27,824 nucleotides of DNA from contig JAEZZZ010000114.1 of the NCBI GenBank assembly GCA_023418255.1, forward strand, positions 1 to 27,824. The letters run 5' to 3'. Position 1 is the first letter of the stretch, and each line of letters begins with the position of its first letter. Shown in pieces: positions 7,856-15,175 of this stretch. Origin of the DNA: Bacteroidota bacterium (GTDB taxonomy: Bacteria; Bacteroidota; Bacteroidia; Bacteroidales; Dysgonomonadaceae). Made by a program: the position numbers and the translations under genes. Under the pieces are notes generated by a model. That model was given only the letters and a program-made list of their open reading frames with translations. It was not told where the DNA came from and did not search any database.

Positions 7856-10800
7856 CCTTTTTTTGAATCTGAATAGTTAAAGGTTGTTCATCGATATCAA
7901 TGGGATCTTCTAGTTTTTCACTCACAATCTCAATAGAATCGGCAAGCACTTGTGCTTTGATATAGTCCGAAAAATCGCGAATGGCATCATCAAACTGCGC
8001 ATTGGAAGATATTTTAACGATAATGCGGTCGGTGATTTCAAAATTTTTCGCTTTGCGCAAATTTTGAATACGATTGACCAATTCACGGGCGACGCCTTCT
8101 TTGCGCAACGCGTCGGTGATGGTGATGTCGAGCGCGACGGTCAAACGTCCTTCGTTGCCTACCAACCAGCCGGGAATGTCTTCGGAAATAATTTCCACAT
8201 CGTCGCTGACAATTTCTATTTTTTGTCCGTCGATATCAAATGCGAATGTGCCGGTACGTTCCAACGTATTGATGTCGTCTTGGGACATTTTCTGAATGGT
8301 GCCGGCAAGTTGTTTCATCACTTTTCCGTAGCGCGGACCAAGTTTTTTGAAATCGGGTTTCACGCGTTTTACGAGGATGCCGCTTGCGGAATCCACAAAG
8401 TTCAGGTCTTTTACGTTCACTTCGCTCAAAATAAGCGATTTCACCGCTTCTATATGCGTTTTTTGTGTATCATCGGCAACGGGAATCATTATTTGCGACA
8501 GTGGCTGACGCACTTTGATATTCACTTTGCGACGCAATGCCAACACGATGGATGACGCGGCTTGCGCCAGATACATTTGCTCTTCGAGCCGCGTGTCGAT
8601 ACAGGCATCATCCGCTTTGGGAAAATCAACGAGATGCACCGATTCATATTTTCCCGGTTCGGTTACCGAAGTCAAATCCATGAAAAGTTTGTCGGCATAA
8701 AATGGCGCGATCGGCGCCATCAGTTTTGTCACAGTCACCAAACATGTGTAAAGCGTTTGGTATGCCGATAGTTTATCGTCTGTCATTTCGCCGCCCCAGA
8801 AACGTTTGCGATTGAGGCGAACATACCAGTTGCTGAGATTGTCGTTCACAAAATCGGTAATGGCACGTCCGGCTTTGGTCGGCTCGTAAGCGTCAAACGC
8901 TTCATCCACGGTTTTTATCAAACTGTTCAAAACCGACAAAATCCATCGGTCAATTTCGGGACGTTTACCGTATTCTATTTCACGAAATTGATTGTGGTAA
9001 TCATCCACATTGGCATAGAGCGCGAAAAATGAATAGGTGTTGTACAGCGTGCCAAAAAATTTGCGACGCGCTTCTTCCACGCCATCCAAATCGAATTTGA
9101 GATTATCCCACGGCGACGCGTTCGTAATCATGTACCAGCGCAGCGGATCGGAACCATATTTCTCAATCGTCGAAAACGGGTCAACGGCATTTCCTAATCG
9201 TTTGGACATTTTATTGCCGTTTTTATCGAGTACCAATCCGTTTGAAATCACATTTTTAAACGCCACACTGTCTTTGACCATTGTGGAAATGGCGTGCAGC
9301 GTGAAAAACCATCCGCGTGTCTGATCGACGCCTTCGGCGATAAAGTCGGCAGGAAATAGCCTACCCCCGACCCCTTCCGAAGGAAGGGGGGAAATGGAAG
9401 TGCGTGATTTGATAGCCGGGTCAGCCGTCATATAACCGGGTTTTTCCTCTAAGCCCTTTCCTTTGGAAAGGGGTTGGGATAGGCTTTTTGTCGAGAATGG
9501 ATAATGAAATTGCGCAAACGGCATGGCGCCGCTATCGAACCACACATCAATCAAATCGAGTTCGCGCTTCATCGGTTTTCCGCTGTCGGAAACCAGCACG
9601 ATATGATCAACATAAGGACGATGCAAATCAATTTTATCATAATCCGGTGCCGCGTCCAAGTCGATATCTTTCCACGGAAGTGTGTTCATCACACCGGCAG
9701 CGATTGATTTTTTCATCTCTTGCATCAATTCGCTAACCGAGCCGATGCATTTTTCTTCTTTTCCATCCTCGGTGCGCCAGATGGGCAGCGGCGTTCCCCA
9801 ATATCGACTGCGGCTAAGATTCCAATCTTGCAGATTTTCCAACCATTTGCCGAAACGCCCCGTTCCGGTGGATTGAGGTTTCCAGTTGATGGTTTTATTC
9901 AGTTCGATAAGTCGCTCTTTGCATGCTGTTGTGCGGATAAACCAACTATCCAGCGGATAATAAAGCACGGGTTTGTCCGTACGCCAGCAGTGCGGATAGT
10001 TATGCACGTGCTTTTCTATACGGAAAGCGCGATTTTGCATTTTCAGCATCACACTGATATCCACGTCGAGCGTGGCATCGTTTTCAGTGAGCGATTCATC
10101 ATACGCGTTTTTAACAAATCGTCCCGCGTATTCACGATATAATTCGAGATTGATGTTGTTTTTCACAAATTCCGGGTCGAGCTCTTCCGTGCGGTAATAT
10201 TTCCCTGTCAAATCCACCATCGGACGGATGTTGCCGTCTTTATCGACAAGTGTCAATCCCGGCACATCGTTTTCTTTTCCCACGCGCGCGTCGTCCGCGC
10301 CAAAAGTCGGCGCGATATGCACAATTCCGGTTCCATCTTCGGTCGTCACAAAATCGCCTGTAATGACGCGGAAAGCATTGTCGGAGGCTTTTACCCAGGG
10401 GATCAACTGTTCATATTCCATGCCTGCCAAATCATCACCTTCCCACACTCGGTTGAGCACACGGAAAGGAACGTTTTTATCGCCTTCTTTGTAATCATCA
10501 AGCGATAATTTGGCATTTTTCTCAGGGAAGTAGGCGTTCAGCAAACTTTTTGCCAGCACCACCGTAATCGGTTTGCCGGTGTATTGATTATAGGTTTGCA
10601 CCGCTACATATTCGATATTGGCACCAACCGCCAACAAGACGTTCGACGGCAATGTCCACGGCGTGGTTGTCCATGCCAAGAAAAATGCTTCGCCAAACTC
10701 GGACATTTCAGGCAGTGGCTTTTTTATTTTAAACTGAGCCGTGCATGTGGTATCTTTCACATCGCGATAGCATCCGGGTTGGTTCAATTCGTGTGTGCTC

Positions 10801-11372
10801 AAACCTGTTCCCGCCGCGGGCGAATAGGGCTGAATGGTGTAGCCTTTGTAGAGATATCCCTTTTGATACAAATCTTTGAGCAGATACCACAGTGTTTCGA
10901 TATAACGGTTGTCGTAGGTGATATAGGGATTGCTCATATCCACCCAATATCCCATTTTTCGAGTGAGGTCTTCCCACTCTTTGGTGTATTTCATCACTTC
11001 GGTGCGACACGCGGCGTTGTATTCTTCTACGGAAATATTTTTTCCGATGTCTTCTTTTGTGATTCCGAGCGATTTCTCTACGCCAAGCTCAACCGGCAAG
11101 CCATGCGTATCCCAACCGGCTTTTCGATTTACCAAAAAACCTTTCATGGTTTTGTAGCGACAAAAAATATCTTTAATGCTTCGTGCGATTACGTGATGGA
11201 TACCCGGCATTCCGTTTGCCGACGGCGGTCCTTCATAAAAAACAAACGCGGGACTTGCTTGGCGAATTTCCAGACTCTTCGCGAACAGGTCTTTCTTGTC
11301 CCACTCTTTAAGCATTTCTTTGTTAACCTCTGAAAGGTTTAGTTGATTGTATTCGGCAAATTTATTCTTCAT
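7851..11372 (-). CDS. ileS: Isoleucyl-tRNA synthetase, GIHH-motif type, with in-frame repeat insertion
   Basis: A 1173-residue class I synthetase that charges tRNA-Ile. In order: the signature region GPPSANGMPGIHHVIAR (48-64), in which the usual HIGH reads GIHH (57-60); GWDTHGLPVE (86-94); the editing-domain threonine-rich motif AWTTTPWTLPSN (233-244); the catalytic core ending GVDQTRGWFFTLH; KMSKR near residue 720; and an anticodon-binding domain to the C-terminus. The motifs and length fit the eukaryote-like type 2 IleRS of Bacteroidetes. Residues about 628-673 (S-L-S-Q-P-L through S-E-G-V-G-G-R-L) are encoded by an inserted palindromic repeat and sit between FAQFHYPF and FPADFIAEG, where orthologues have a short loop. 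The reading frame is intact through it, and no second ileS copy is in the window. It has its own strong promoter. Confidence 0.97.
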   Translation of the reverse strand: MKNKFAEYNQLNLSEVNKEMLKEWDKKDLFAKSLEIRQASPAFVFYEGPPSANGMPGIHHVIARSIKDIFCRYKTMKGFLVNRKAGWDTHGLPVELGVEKSLGITKEDIGKNISVEEYNAACRTEVMKYTKEWEDLTRKMGYWVDMSNPYITYDNRYIETLWYLLKDLYQKGYLYKGYTIQPYSPAAGTGLSTHELNQPGCYRDVKDTTCTAQFKIKKPLPEMSEFGEAFFLAWTTTPWTLPSNVLLAVGANIEYVAVQTYNQYTGKPITVVLAKSLLNAYFPEKNAKLSLDDYKEGDKNVPFRVLNRVWEGDDLAGMEYEQLIPWVKASDNAFRVITGDFVTTEDGTGIVHIAPTFGADDARVGKENDVPGLTLVDKDGNIRPMVDLTGKYYRTEELDPEFVKNNINLELYREYAGRFVKNAYDESLTENDATLDVDISVMLKMQNRAFRIEKHVHNYPHCWRTDKPVLYYPLDSWFIRTTACKERLIELNKTINWKPQSTGTGRFGKWLENLQDWNLSRSRYWGTPLPIWRTEDGKEEKCIGSVSELMQEMKKSIAAGVMNTLPWKDIDLDAAPDYDKIDLHRPYVDHIVLVSDSGKPMKRELDLIDVWFDSGAMPFAQFHYPFSTKSLSQPLSKGKGLEEKPGYMTADPAIKSRTSISPLPSEGVGGRLFPADFIAEGVDQTRGWFFTLHAISTMVKDSVAFKNVISNGLVLDKNGNKMSKRLGNAVDPFSTIEKYGSDPLRWYMITNASPWDNLKFDLDGVEEARRKFFGTLYNTYSFFALYANVDDYHNQFREIEYGKRPEIDRWILSVLNSLIKTVDEAFDAYEPTKAGRAITDFVNDNLSNWYVRLNRKRFWGGEMTDDKLSAYQTLYTCLVTVTKLMAPIAPFYADKLFMDLTSVTEPGKYESVHLVDFPKADDACIDTRLEEQMYLAQAASSIVLALRRKVNIKVRQPLSQIMIPVADDTQKTHIEAVKSLILSEVNVKDLNFVDSASGILVKRVKPDFKKLGPRYGKVMKQLAGTIQKMSQDDINTLERTGTFAFDIDGQKIEIVSDDVEIISEDIPGWLVGNEGRLTVALDITITDALRKEGVARELVNRIQNLRKAKNFEITDRIIVKISSNAQFDDAIRDFSDYIKAQVLADSIEIVSEKLEDPIDIDEQPLTIQIQKKD
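9354..9489. repeat. Palindromic mobile repeat element inserted in frame in ileS
   Basis: The ends are imperfect terminal inverted repeats of about 33 bp: AGCCTACCCCCGACCCCTTC at 9358-9377 and onward, against AGCCTATCCCAACCCCTTTC read on minus from 9485. About 25 of the outer 32 positions agree. Each end is itself a small palindrome (CCCCTTCCGAAGGAAGGGG at 9371-9389). The AAA/T next to each end may extend the repeat to 9354 and 9489. The 60-bp centre carries a 20-bp spaced direct repeat around CCGGGT. The runs of C and G differ from the surrounding coding sequence. There is no transposase and no obvious target duplication. It resembles a MITE or the protein-inserted palindromic elements of Rickettsia. 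Confidence 0.8.
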
Positions 11373-11406
11373 AACGCGATTTTACACCATATTGAAAATT
11401 AGGATG

Positions 11407-11437
11407 CAAAGGTAGCAATAAATTGAAAAATAGCAAT
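11407..11437 (-). promoter_or_regulatory. ileS promoter
   Basis: On the minus strand ATTG, 19 bases, TACCTTTG: an exact TAnnTTTG -7 box and a near-consensus -33 box. Transcription would begin about 30 nt before the ileS ATG, leaving no room for a long leader or T-box. Confidence 0.65.
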
Positions 11438-11463
11438 GAAACACCCCCAACAAACTTGTGTAT

Positions 11464-11487
11464 TGGGGCAGCGGTGACGATTCGAAC
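11464..11487 (-). other. tRNA 3'-end fragment (possible attachment-site scar)
   Basis: Read on minus, the 24 nt are G, then TTCGAAT (T-loop), CGTCA (3' half of T-stem), CCGCTGC (acceptor 3' strand), C (discriminator) and CCA. The segment lengths are exactly those of a tRNA 3' end. The 5' half of the T-stem and everything before it are absent: only the closing G is kept. A C at the discriminator position is typical of tRNA-His, but I do not assign identity. It could be left by integration or excision of an element at a tRNA gene. Confidence 0.45.
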
Positions 11488-11570
11488 TTAAAATATCCTT
11501 GTTTTCTTGAAGCAAAACTACGTTCGAGTTGGTATAGGTATGTTTCTTCAATAAATGAGGCTGTTTTTTG

Positions 11571-11802
11571 TAGAATATTCTTCATTCCTTAAGGAATCAA
11601 CACCAGGCACAGCAGAATGCTCTCCATTCCTTAAGGAATAATAACAATTCGCGCCGGAACACCCCTTATTCCTTAAAGAACCATAACGGTTCATATTGGA
11701 ATGCCCCTCATTCCTTAAAGAACCATAACGATTCATATTGGAATGCCCCTCATTCCTTAAAGAACCCCAACAATTCATAGCAGAATGCTCTTCATTCCTT
11801 AC
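11571..11802. repeat. 42-bp tandem repeat array
   Basis: ATTCCTTAA-type unit starts recur at 11584, 11626, 11668, 11710, 11752 and 11794, exactly 42 bp apart, giving five full units with a partial unit on each side. Units 3 and 4 differ at very few positions. Each unit carries a near-palindrome ATTCCTTAAGGAAT, and each junction can form GGAATG-5 nt-CATTCC. Because 42 is divisible by three, the minus frame stays open (14-residue repeat around SLRNEGHSNMNRYG), but its only upstream start is a TTG and I do not call a gene. The array fills the space between ileS and the divergent nuclease-like gene. Confidence 0.85.
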
Positions 11803-11872
11803 AAACCAAAACAAAACAGGGAATTGCTGATATTTTTTTATTGCTCCGCAAGGTTTTCAACCAATAATCATG

Positions 11873-11880
11873 TACTTTTG
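11873..11880 (+). promoter_or_regulatory. -7 box candidate for the exonuclease/phosphatase-like gene
   Basis: TACTTTTG matches TAnnTTTG exactly, about 35 bp before the ATG at 11915. No TTTG is found at the right distance upstream. The position makes the upstream ATG at 11870 impossible as the start of a transcript from this promoter. Confidence 0.4.
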
Positions 11881-11914
11881 CAAAACGACCAATAACACTA
11901 TAATTATATGCATT

Positions 11915-12778
11915 ATGAAGAGACTTTTTTTATTGATGTTTGCTTCGCTCTTTTTTATTTCGGAAGCAACTTCGCAGCAGCACTGCGCGTGTAATCTTAC
12001 CGTAGCTACTTTCAATCTGCGCATGGACAATCCTGACGACAAGCTCAACGCATGGCCACACCGCAAAGAGTTGGTTAAGGGATTGATTCGTTTTCACGAT
12101 TTTGATATTTTTGGTACGCAAGAGGGGTTTTATCACCAATTGCAAGATCTTCTTGAATTGGAAGAATATGCCTATATCGGGGTAGGACGCGGAGATGGAA
12201 AAACCGGTGACGAGCACTCGGCTATTTTTTACAAAAAAGAGCGTTTCGAGCTATTGGATAAAGGGGATTTTTGGTATTCTGAACGTCCCGATGTTCCCGG
12301 GAAAGGCTGGGATGCCACATGCTGCAATCGTATTTGCTCGTGGGGAAAGTTTAAAGACCGCGTTTCGGGTAACGTGTTTTTCTTCTTCAATTCGCATTTC
12401 GATCACGAAGGACACATTGCACGCAAAAACTCGTCGCTGCTCCTGCTACAAAAAATTGAAGAAATCGCGGGCGACACCCCCGTTTTCTGTACCGGCGACT
12501 TTAATGCCACTCCCGAACAAGAGCCGATTCGCATCCTATCAGAAAGTGAAAAACTATTTGACTCATATGTGGTAACGGCACAGCCACCTTACGGAACAAC
12601 GGGAACATTCACTGGCTTTAATCCCGCAAGTTCTTGCTCCGATCGCATCGATTATATTTGGGTAACGGAAAACATCGCCGTCGAAAAATATGGCGTATTG
12701 AACGAAATGCCTTACGGACGATTTCCGTCAGACCATTTCCCGGTAATGATAACGGCAATGATAAAAGCGGGTTTCTAA
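11915..12778 (+). CDS. Secreted endonuclease/exonuclease/phosphatase family protein
   Basis: A 287-residue protein. The ATG at 11915 gives a signal peptide (MKRLFLLMFASLFFISEATS) with likely cleavage near residue 20. The EEP fold (DNase I/exonuclease III-like metal-dependent phosphoesterase) is shown by ATFNLRMDN (Asn34), GTQEG with metal-binding Glu70, NSHFDHEG (159-166), TGDFNATP (Asp195, Asn197), RIDYIWV (Asp246) and SDHFPV with the catalytic Asp273-His274 pair. The complete set of active-site motifs suggests an active enzyme. Substrate cannot be told: secreted members act on nucleic acids, sphingomyelin, inositol phosphates or sugar phosphates. It stands alone between the repeat array and a bidirectional terminator. 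Confidence 0.9.
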   Translation: MKRLFLLMFASLFFISEATSQQHCACNLTVATFNLRMDNPDDKLNAWPHRKELVKGLIRFHDFDIFGTQEGFYHQLQDLLELEEYAYIGVGRGDGKTGDEHSAIFYKKERFELLDKGDFWYSERPDVPGKGWDATCCNRICSWGKFKDRVSGNVFFFFNSHFDHEGHIARKNSSLLLLQKIEEIAGDTPVFCTGDFNATPEQEPIRILSESEKLFDSYVVTAQPPYGTTGTFTGFNPASSCSDRIDYIWVTENIAVEKYGVLNEMPYGRFPSDHFPVMITAMIKAGF

Positions 12779-12825
12779 GAACAGGCACTATTGGACAAAC
12801 GTTTGTAGTCTCAAAAAAAAGATAA

Positions 12826-12859
12826 AACGGGTGAAAATATTTGCAATTTTTCACCCGTT
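12826..12859. terminator. Bidirectional terminator
   Basis: A perfect 12-bp stem (AACGGGTGAAAA with its complement), 10-nt loop, is flanked by T-rich DNA on the plus side and by an A-run that reads as T on the minus side. It lies between the convergent nuclease-like gene and aminotransferase gene and can serve both. Confidence 0.75.
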
Positions 12860-12926
12860 GTTTTATTTCTATTTCTTGCCTTTATCTTCCGAGATATTTA
12901 GCGAAGCAGGCAAATCCATTCCTCTT

Positions 12927-14129
12927 TTATTCATCAACCGAGAGTTTATCCAAAGCCTTTTTAAGGCGAGCCACCGCTTCGATTATATTCTCATCGGAGG
13001 TGGCATAGGATAACCGGATATATTCGGGCGCGCCAAAAGCGTCACCCGCGACGCAAGCCACATGCGCTTCTTCCAAAATATACATCGCCAAATCGGTAGA
13101 AGAATGTATTGTTTTTTCTTTGTATGTGGCCCCCAAAAAAGAATCTATTTTTGGGAACAAATAAAATGCTCCGGCAGGATTGTTTAGCTCTATTCCTGGA
13201 ATTTCAGACATAAGGCGAACAATTAAGTCGCGCCGACGCTCAAAGGCTTTGCGCATCATGCTAACACAGGACTGTTCTCCTGTATATGCCTCCAAAGCGG
13301 CCATTTGAGAAACAGAGCTTGCTCCCGAAGTGTATTGCCCTTGCAATAGTTGACATGCCTTCGCAATATTTGCGTCCGCGGCAATCCAACCAATGCGCCA
13401 GCCGGTCATGGCATATCCTTTTGACACGCCGTTTACAATAATTACTCTATCGCGAATTTCCTCGAACTGCGCGATGCTTTCATGTGCATGTTCGTAACGG
13501 ATATGTTCGTATATTTCATCGGAAATAACATATAGCCGCGGATGAGCGGCAACAACTTCCGCCAGAGCACGCAATTCATCTCTTGTGTAAACACTTCCTG
13601 TCGGGTTTGATGGAGAACACAAAATAAGGGCTTTTGTATTGGTTGTAATCGTCTCTTTCAATGCTTTTGCCGTAATCTTAAATTCATCATGAATGGATGT
13701 TTGAAGAATAACCGGTGAGCCCTCCGCCAACTTCACCATCTCGGGATAACTCACCCAATAGGGCGCGGGAATAATCACCTCATCTCCCTTGTTTACGATG
13801 GCGAGCAGCGTGTTACAAATAGACTGCTTGGCACCGTTGGAAACAACAATCTGATTCTCTTGATAGTCTAAGCTATTCTCTTGTTTCAGTTTCCGGCAGA
13901 TAGCTTTTCTCAAATCCATGAAACCGGGAACAGGTGAATAAAAGGTGATATTGTCGTCAATCGCCTTTTTGGCGGCATCCTTTATATGGGTTGGTGTGGG
14001 AAAATCGGGTTCGCCAACACTCAAGTTGATTACATCGATGCCTTTTGCTTTTAGCTCATTACTTTTTTGCGACATGGCAAGGGTCTGTGAAGGCGAAAGT
14101 GCTGCCAATCGTGCGGATAGAGTATTCAT
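12927..14129 (-). CDS. aspC: Class I aminotransferase, aspartate aminotransferase type
   Basis: A 400-residue PLP enzyme of fold type I, the usual length for bacterial type 1b aspartate aminotransferases. Visible residues: SNGAKQS phosphate-binding region (97-103), NPTG (175-178), SDEIYEHI with Asp204 and Tyr207, and the PLP-binding Lys237 in GVSKGYAMTGWRIGW; the C-terminal substrate arginine is probably in EYIRLSYAT. It would transfer the amino group between aspartate and 2-oxoglutarate, but related enzymes accept aromatic or prephenate substrates, so specificity is inferred. Single-gene unit, with its own -7 box upstream and the shared terminator downstream. Confidence 0.92.
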   Translation of the reverse strand: MNTLSARLAALSPSQTLAMSQKSNELKAKGIDVINLSVGEPDFPTPTHIKDAAKKAIDDNITFYSPVPGFMDLRKAICRKLKQENSLDYQENQIVVSNGAKQSICNTLLAIVNKGDEVIIPAPYWVSYPEMVKLAEGSPVILQTSIHDEFKITAKALKETITTNTKALILCSPSNPTGSVYTRDELRALAEVVAAHPRLYVISDEIYEHIRYEHAHESIAQFEEIRDRVIIVNGVSKGYAMTGWRIGWIAADANIAKACQLLQGQYTSGASSVSQMAALEAYTGEQSCVSMMRKAFERRRDLIVRLMSEIPGIELNNPAGAFYLFPKIDSFLGATYKEKTIHSSTDLAMYILEEAHVACVAGDAFGAPEYIRLSYATSDENIIEAVARLKKALDKLSVDE

Positions 14130-14171
14130 ATAGTTTGTTAAGTTGTTAAAGATTTAATATTCTTATAGTGG

Positions 14172-14179
14172 CAAATGTA
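14172..14179 (-). promoter_or_regulatory. -7 box candidate for aspC
   Basis: TACATTTG on minus matches TAnnTTTG exactly, about 43 bp before the ATG at 14129. The expected -33 position reads CGG-rich sequence without TTTG. Confidence 0.4.
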
Positions 14180-14266
14180 CAAGATTTTTCTTTTGAAACC
14201 GCACAGATATGTAAAAAACTTGTAATTATGTGTGAATGTATGTAAGTTCAATTAGTACTTGTTTTT

Positions 14267-14694
14267 TTATCGTGCAGCATGCCATCGTTCAATGATTTTG
14301 GCTTGTGCGACAATGCCCTCACTTGTGTCTATAAACCGGGGATGCGGAATAATTGAATCATCAATTTCAAAAACAAAGTCATTTTTACGTCATTTATGTT
14401 TCCCCCGGCTTTGGCGGTGTATCAATTCGTTTTTATCGATTTTTTCCACACAACGAAGCCGAAATGATGTCGGAATTGAGTGGAACATTTTTTCAATACG
14501 CGAACCGGAAAATGTTGCCACTTGGGGCTTTTCGTTAATGGCGCGACGTGATGAACGCGTACTAAACTTGCAATTCCTACAATTCGCTCCTGTTCTTCTA
14601 ACAGCAGGAGCGTTTCGGCAACTTCATCGGTCAAGCAAACAATGTGTTGAGGATAACAGTTTTTATGGGTTTCATAAGAGAATGCAGTGCACAA
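14267..14694 (-). pseudogene. Remnant of BtuF/FecB-like ABC transporter substrate-binding protein
   Basis: Three pieces in different minus frames line up with the helical-backbone metal/cobalamin receptor family. The first (about 14694-14550) reads YPQHIVCLTDEVAETLLLLE and then ERIVGIASL, the family N-terminus. After a frameshift the second (about 14545-14393) reads EKPQVATFSGSRIEKMF, the following conserved block, and then decays to a stop at 14390. The third (about 14385-14267) reads FEIDDSIIPHPRF and GIVAQAKIIERWHAAR, like the family C-terminus. The middle of the protein (perhaps 120-150 residues) is missing, as is a convincing start. So the gene has at least two frameshifts and an internal deletion. 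Intact relatives deliver cobalamin or iron chelates to ABC importers; no transporter partner is in the window. Confidence 0.7.
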
Positions 14695-14738
14695 ATCGCC
14701 ACTTTTTTATCGGCTCAAAGAAAAAGTATTCCCTTTGT

Positions 14739-14769
14739 TTTGGTAATTCCGTAAAAAAGAGTATCTTTG
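14739..14769 (+). promoter_or_regulatory. rpmI-rplT promoter
   Basis: TTTG, exactly 19 bases, TATCTTTG: a perfect match to both Bacteroidetes promoter boxes. It lies just beyond the 5' side of the pseudogene remnant and gives an rpmI leader of about 100 nt, ending in a purine-rich AAAAAGGAAAAGGAAT before the ATG. Confidence 0.75.
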
Positions 14770-14874
14770 CGAACTTTTTCGTTCTTACTGTTCTATGATT
14801 CTATTGCTTAGAGTGGTAGATAGAGAAACGGCTTGATTTTTTAATAACAACATAAATAAAAAAGGAAAAGGAAT

Positions 14875-15072
14875 ATGCCTAAAATAAAGACTAACTCCGG
14901 TGCCAAAAAGAGGTTCGCCCTTACCGGAACAGGAAAAATCAAAAGAAAGCATGCGTACAAAAGTCACATTCTAACGAAAAAGACAAAAAAACAAAAACGC
15001 AATCTAACGCAAACAGGTACGGTTCACAAAGTAGACGAAAAAAACATCAAACGCTTGCTTGGATTACGATAA
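14875..15072 (+). CDS. rpmI: Ribosomal protein bL35
   Basis: A 65-residue basic protein, MPKIKTNSGAKKRFALTGTG and onward with KRKHAYKSHILTKKTKKQKR, the conserved bL35 pattern at the usual length. It is a structural protein of the large ribosomal subunit. In most bacteria it stands between infC and rplT; here rplT follows by 103 bp, but no infC precedes it: the upstream DNA is a pseudogene remnant and then an aminotransferase gene on the other strand. A purine-rich stretch just before the ATG could act as ribosome binding site. Confidence 0.97.
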   Translation: MPKIKTNSGAKKRFALTGTGKIKRKHAYKSHILTKKTKKQKRNLTQTGTVHKVDEKNIKRLLGLR

Positions 15073-15113
15073 ACATTTGTATCGCGACTTTTTTAATTAA
15101 CGATTTATTAACC

Positions 15114-15159
15114 GAATGTATGCTCCAAAGATTTTCGCTTGACGAAAACGCTAACATTC
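15114..15159 (+). promoter_or_regulatory. Nested hairpin in the rpmI-rplT spacer, possible L20 control site
   Basis: An outer stem GAATGT/ACATTC (15114-15119 with 15154-15159), two further pairs (GC/GC) after a 2x2 internal loop, and an inner hairpin TTTTCG-5 nt-CGAAAA (15132-15148) fill most of the spacer and end 16 nt before the rplT ATG. In other bacteria L20 represses its own operon by binding an RNA mimic of 23S rRNA; whether this structure plays that part is inference. Confidence 0.4.
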
Positions 15160-15175
15160 ATAACAAGTAACAATT

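Noticed and set aside
10584..11333. 249-codon open frame on plus, antisense to ileS
   Set aside because: The minus frame encodes conserved IleRS including the signature motif; long antisense frames here follow from its codon use. The same applies to 7950-8555.
11373..11460. T-box or other amino-acid-sensing leader for ileS
   Set aside because: The promoter leaves only about 30 nt of leader, too short for a T-box, and none of its motifs is seen.
11382..11585. 67-codon frame on minus upstream of ileS
   Set aside because: It runs through the tRNA fragment and the ileS promoter and has no coding character.
11571..11802. CRISPR array
   Set aside because: The whole 42-bp unit is repeated with mutations spread along it; there are no unrelated spacers of constant length and no cas genes.
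11548..11814. 88-codon repetitive protein on minus
   Set aside because: It exists because the 42-bp repeat period is divisible by three. It would begin at a TTG, has no promoter or ribosome binding site, and its sequence drifts at both ends. Kept as a repeat array, not a gene.
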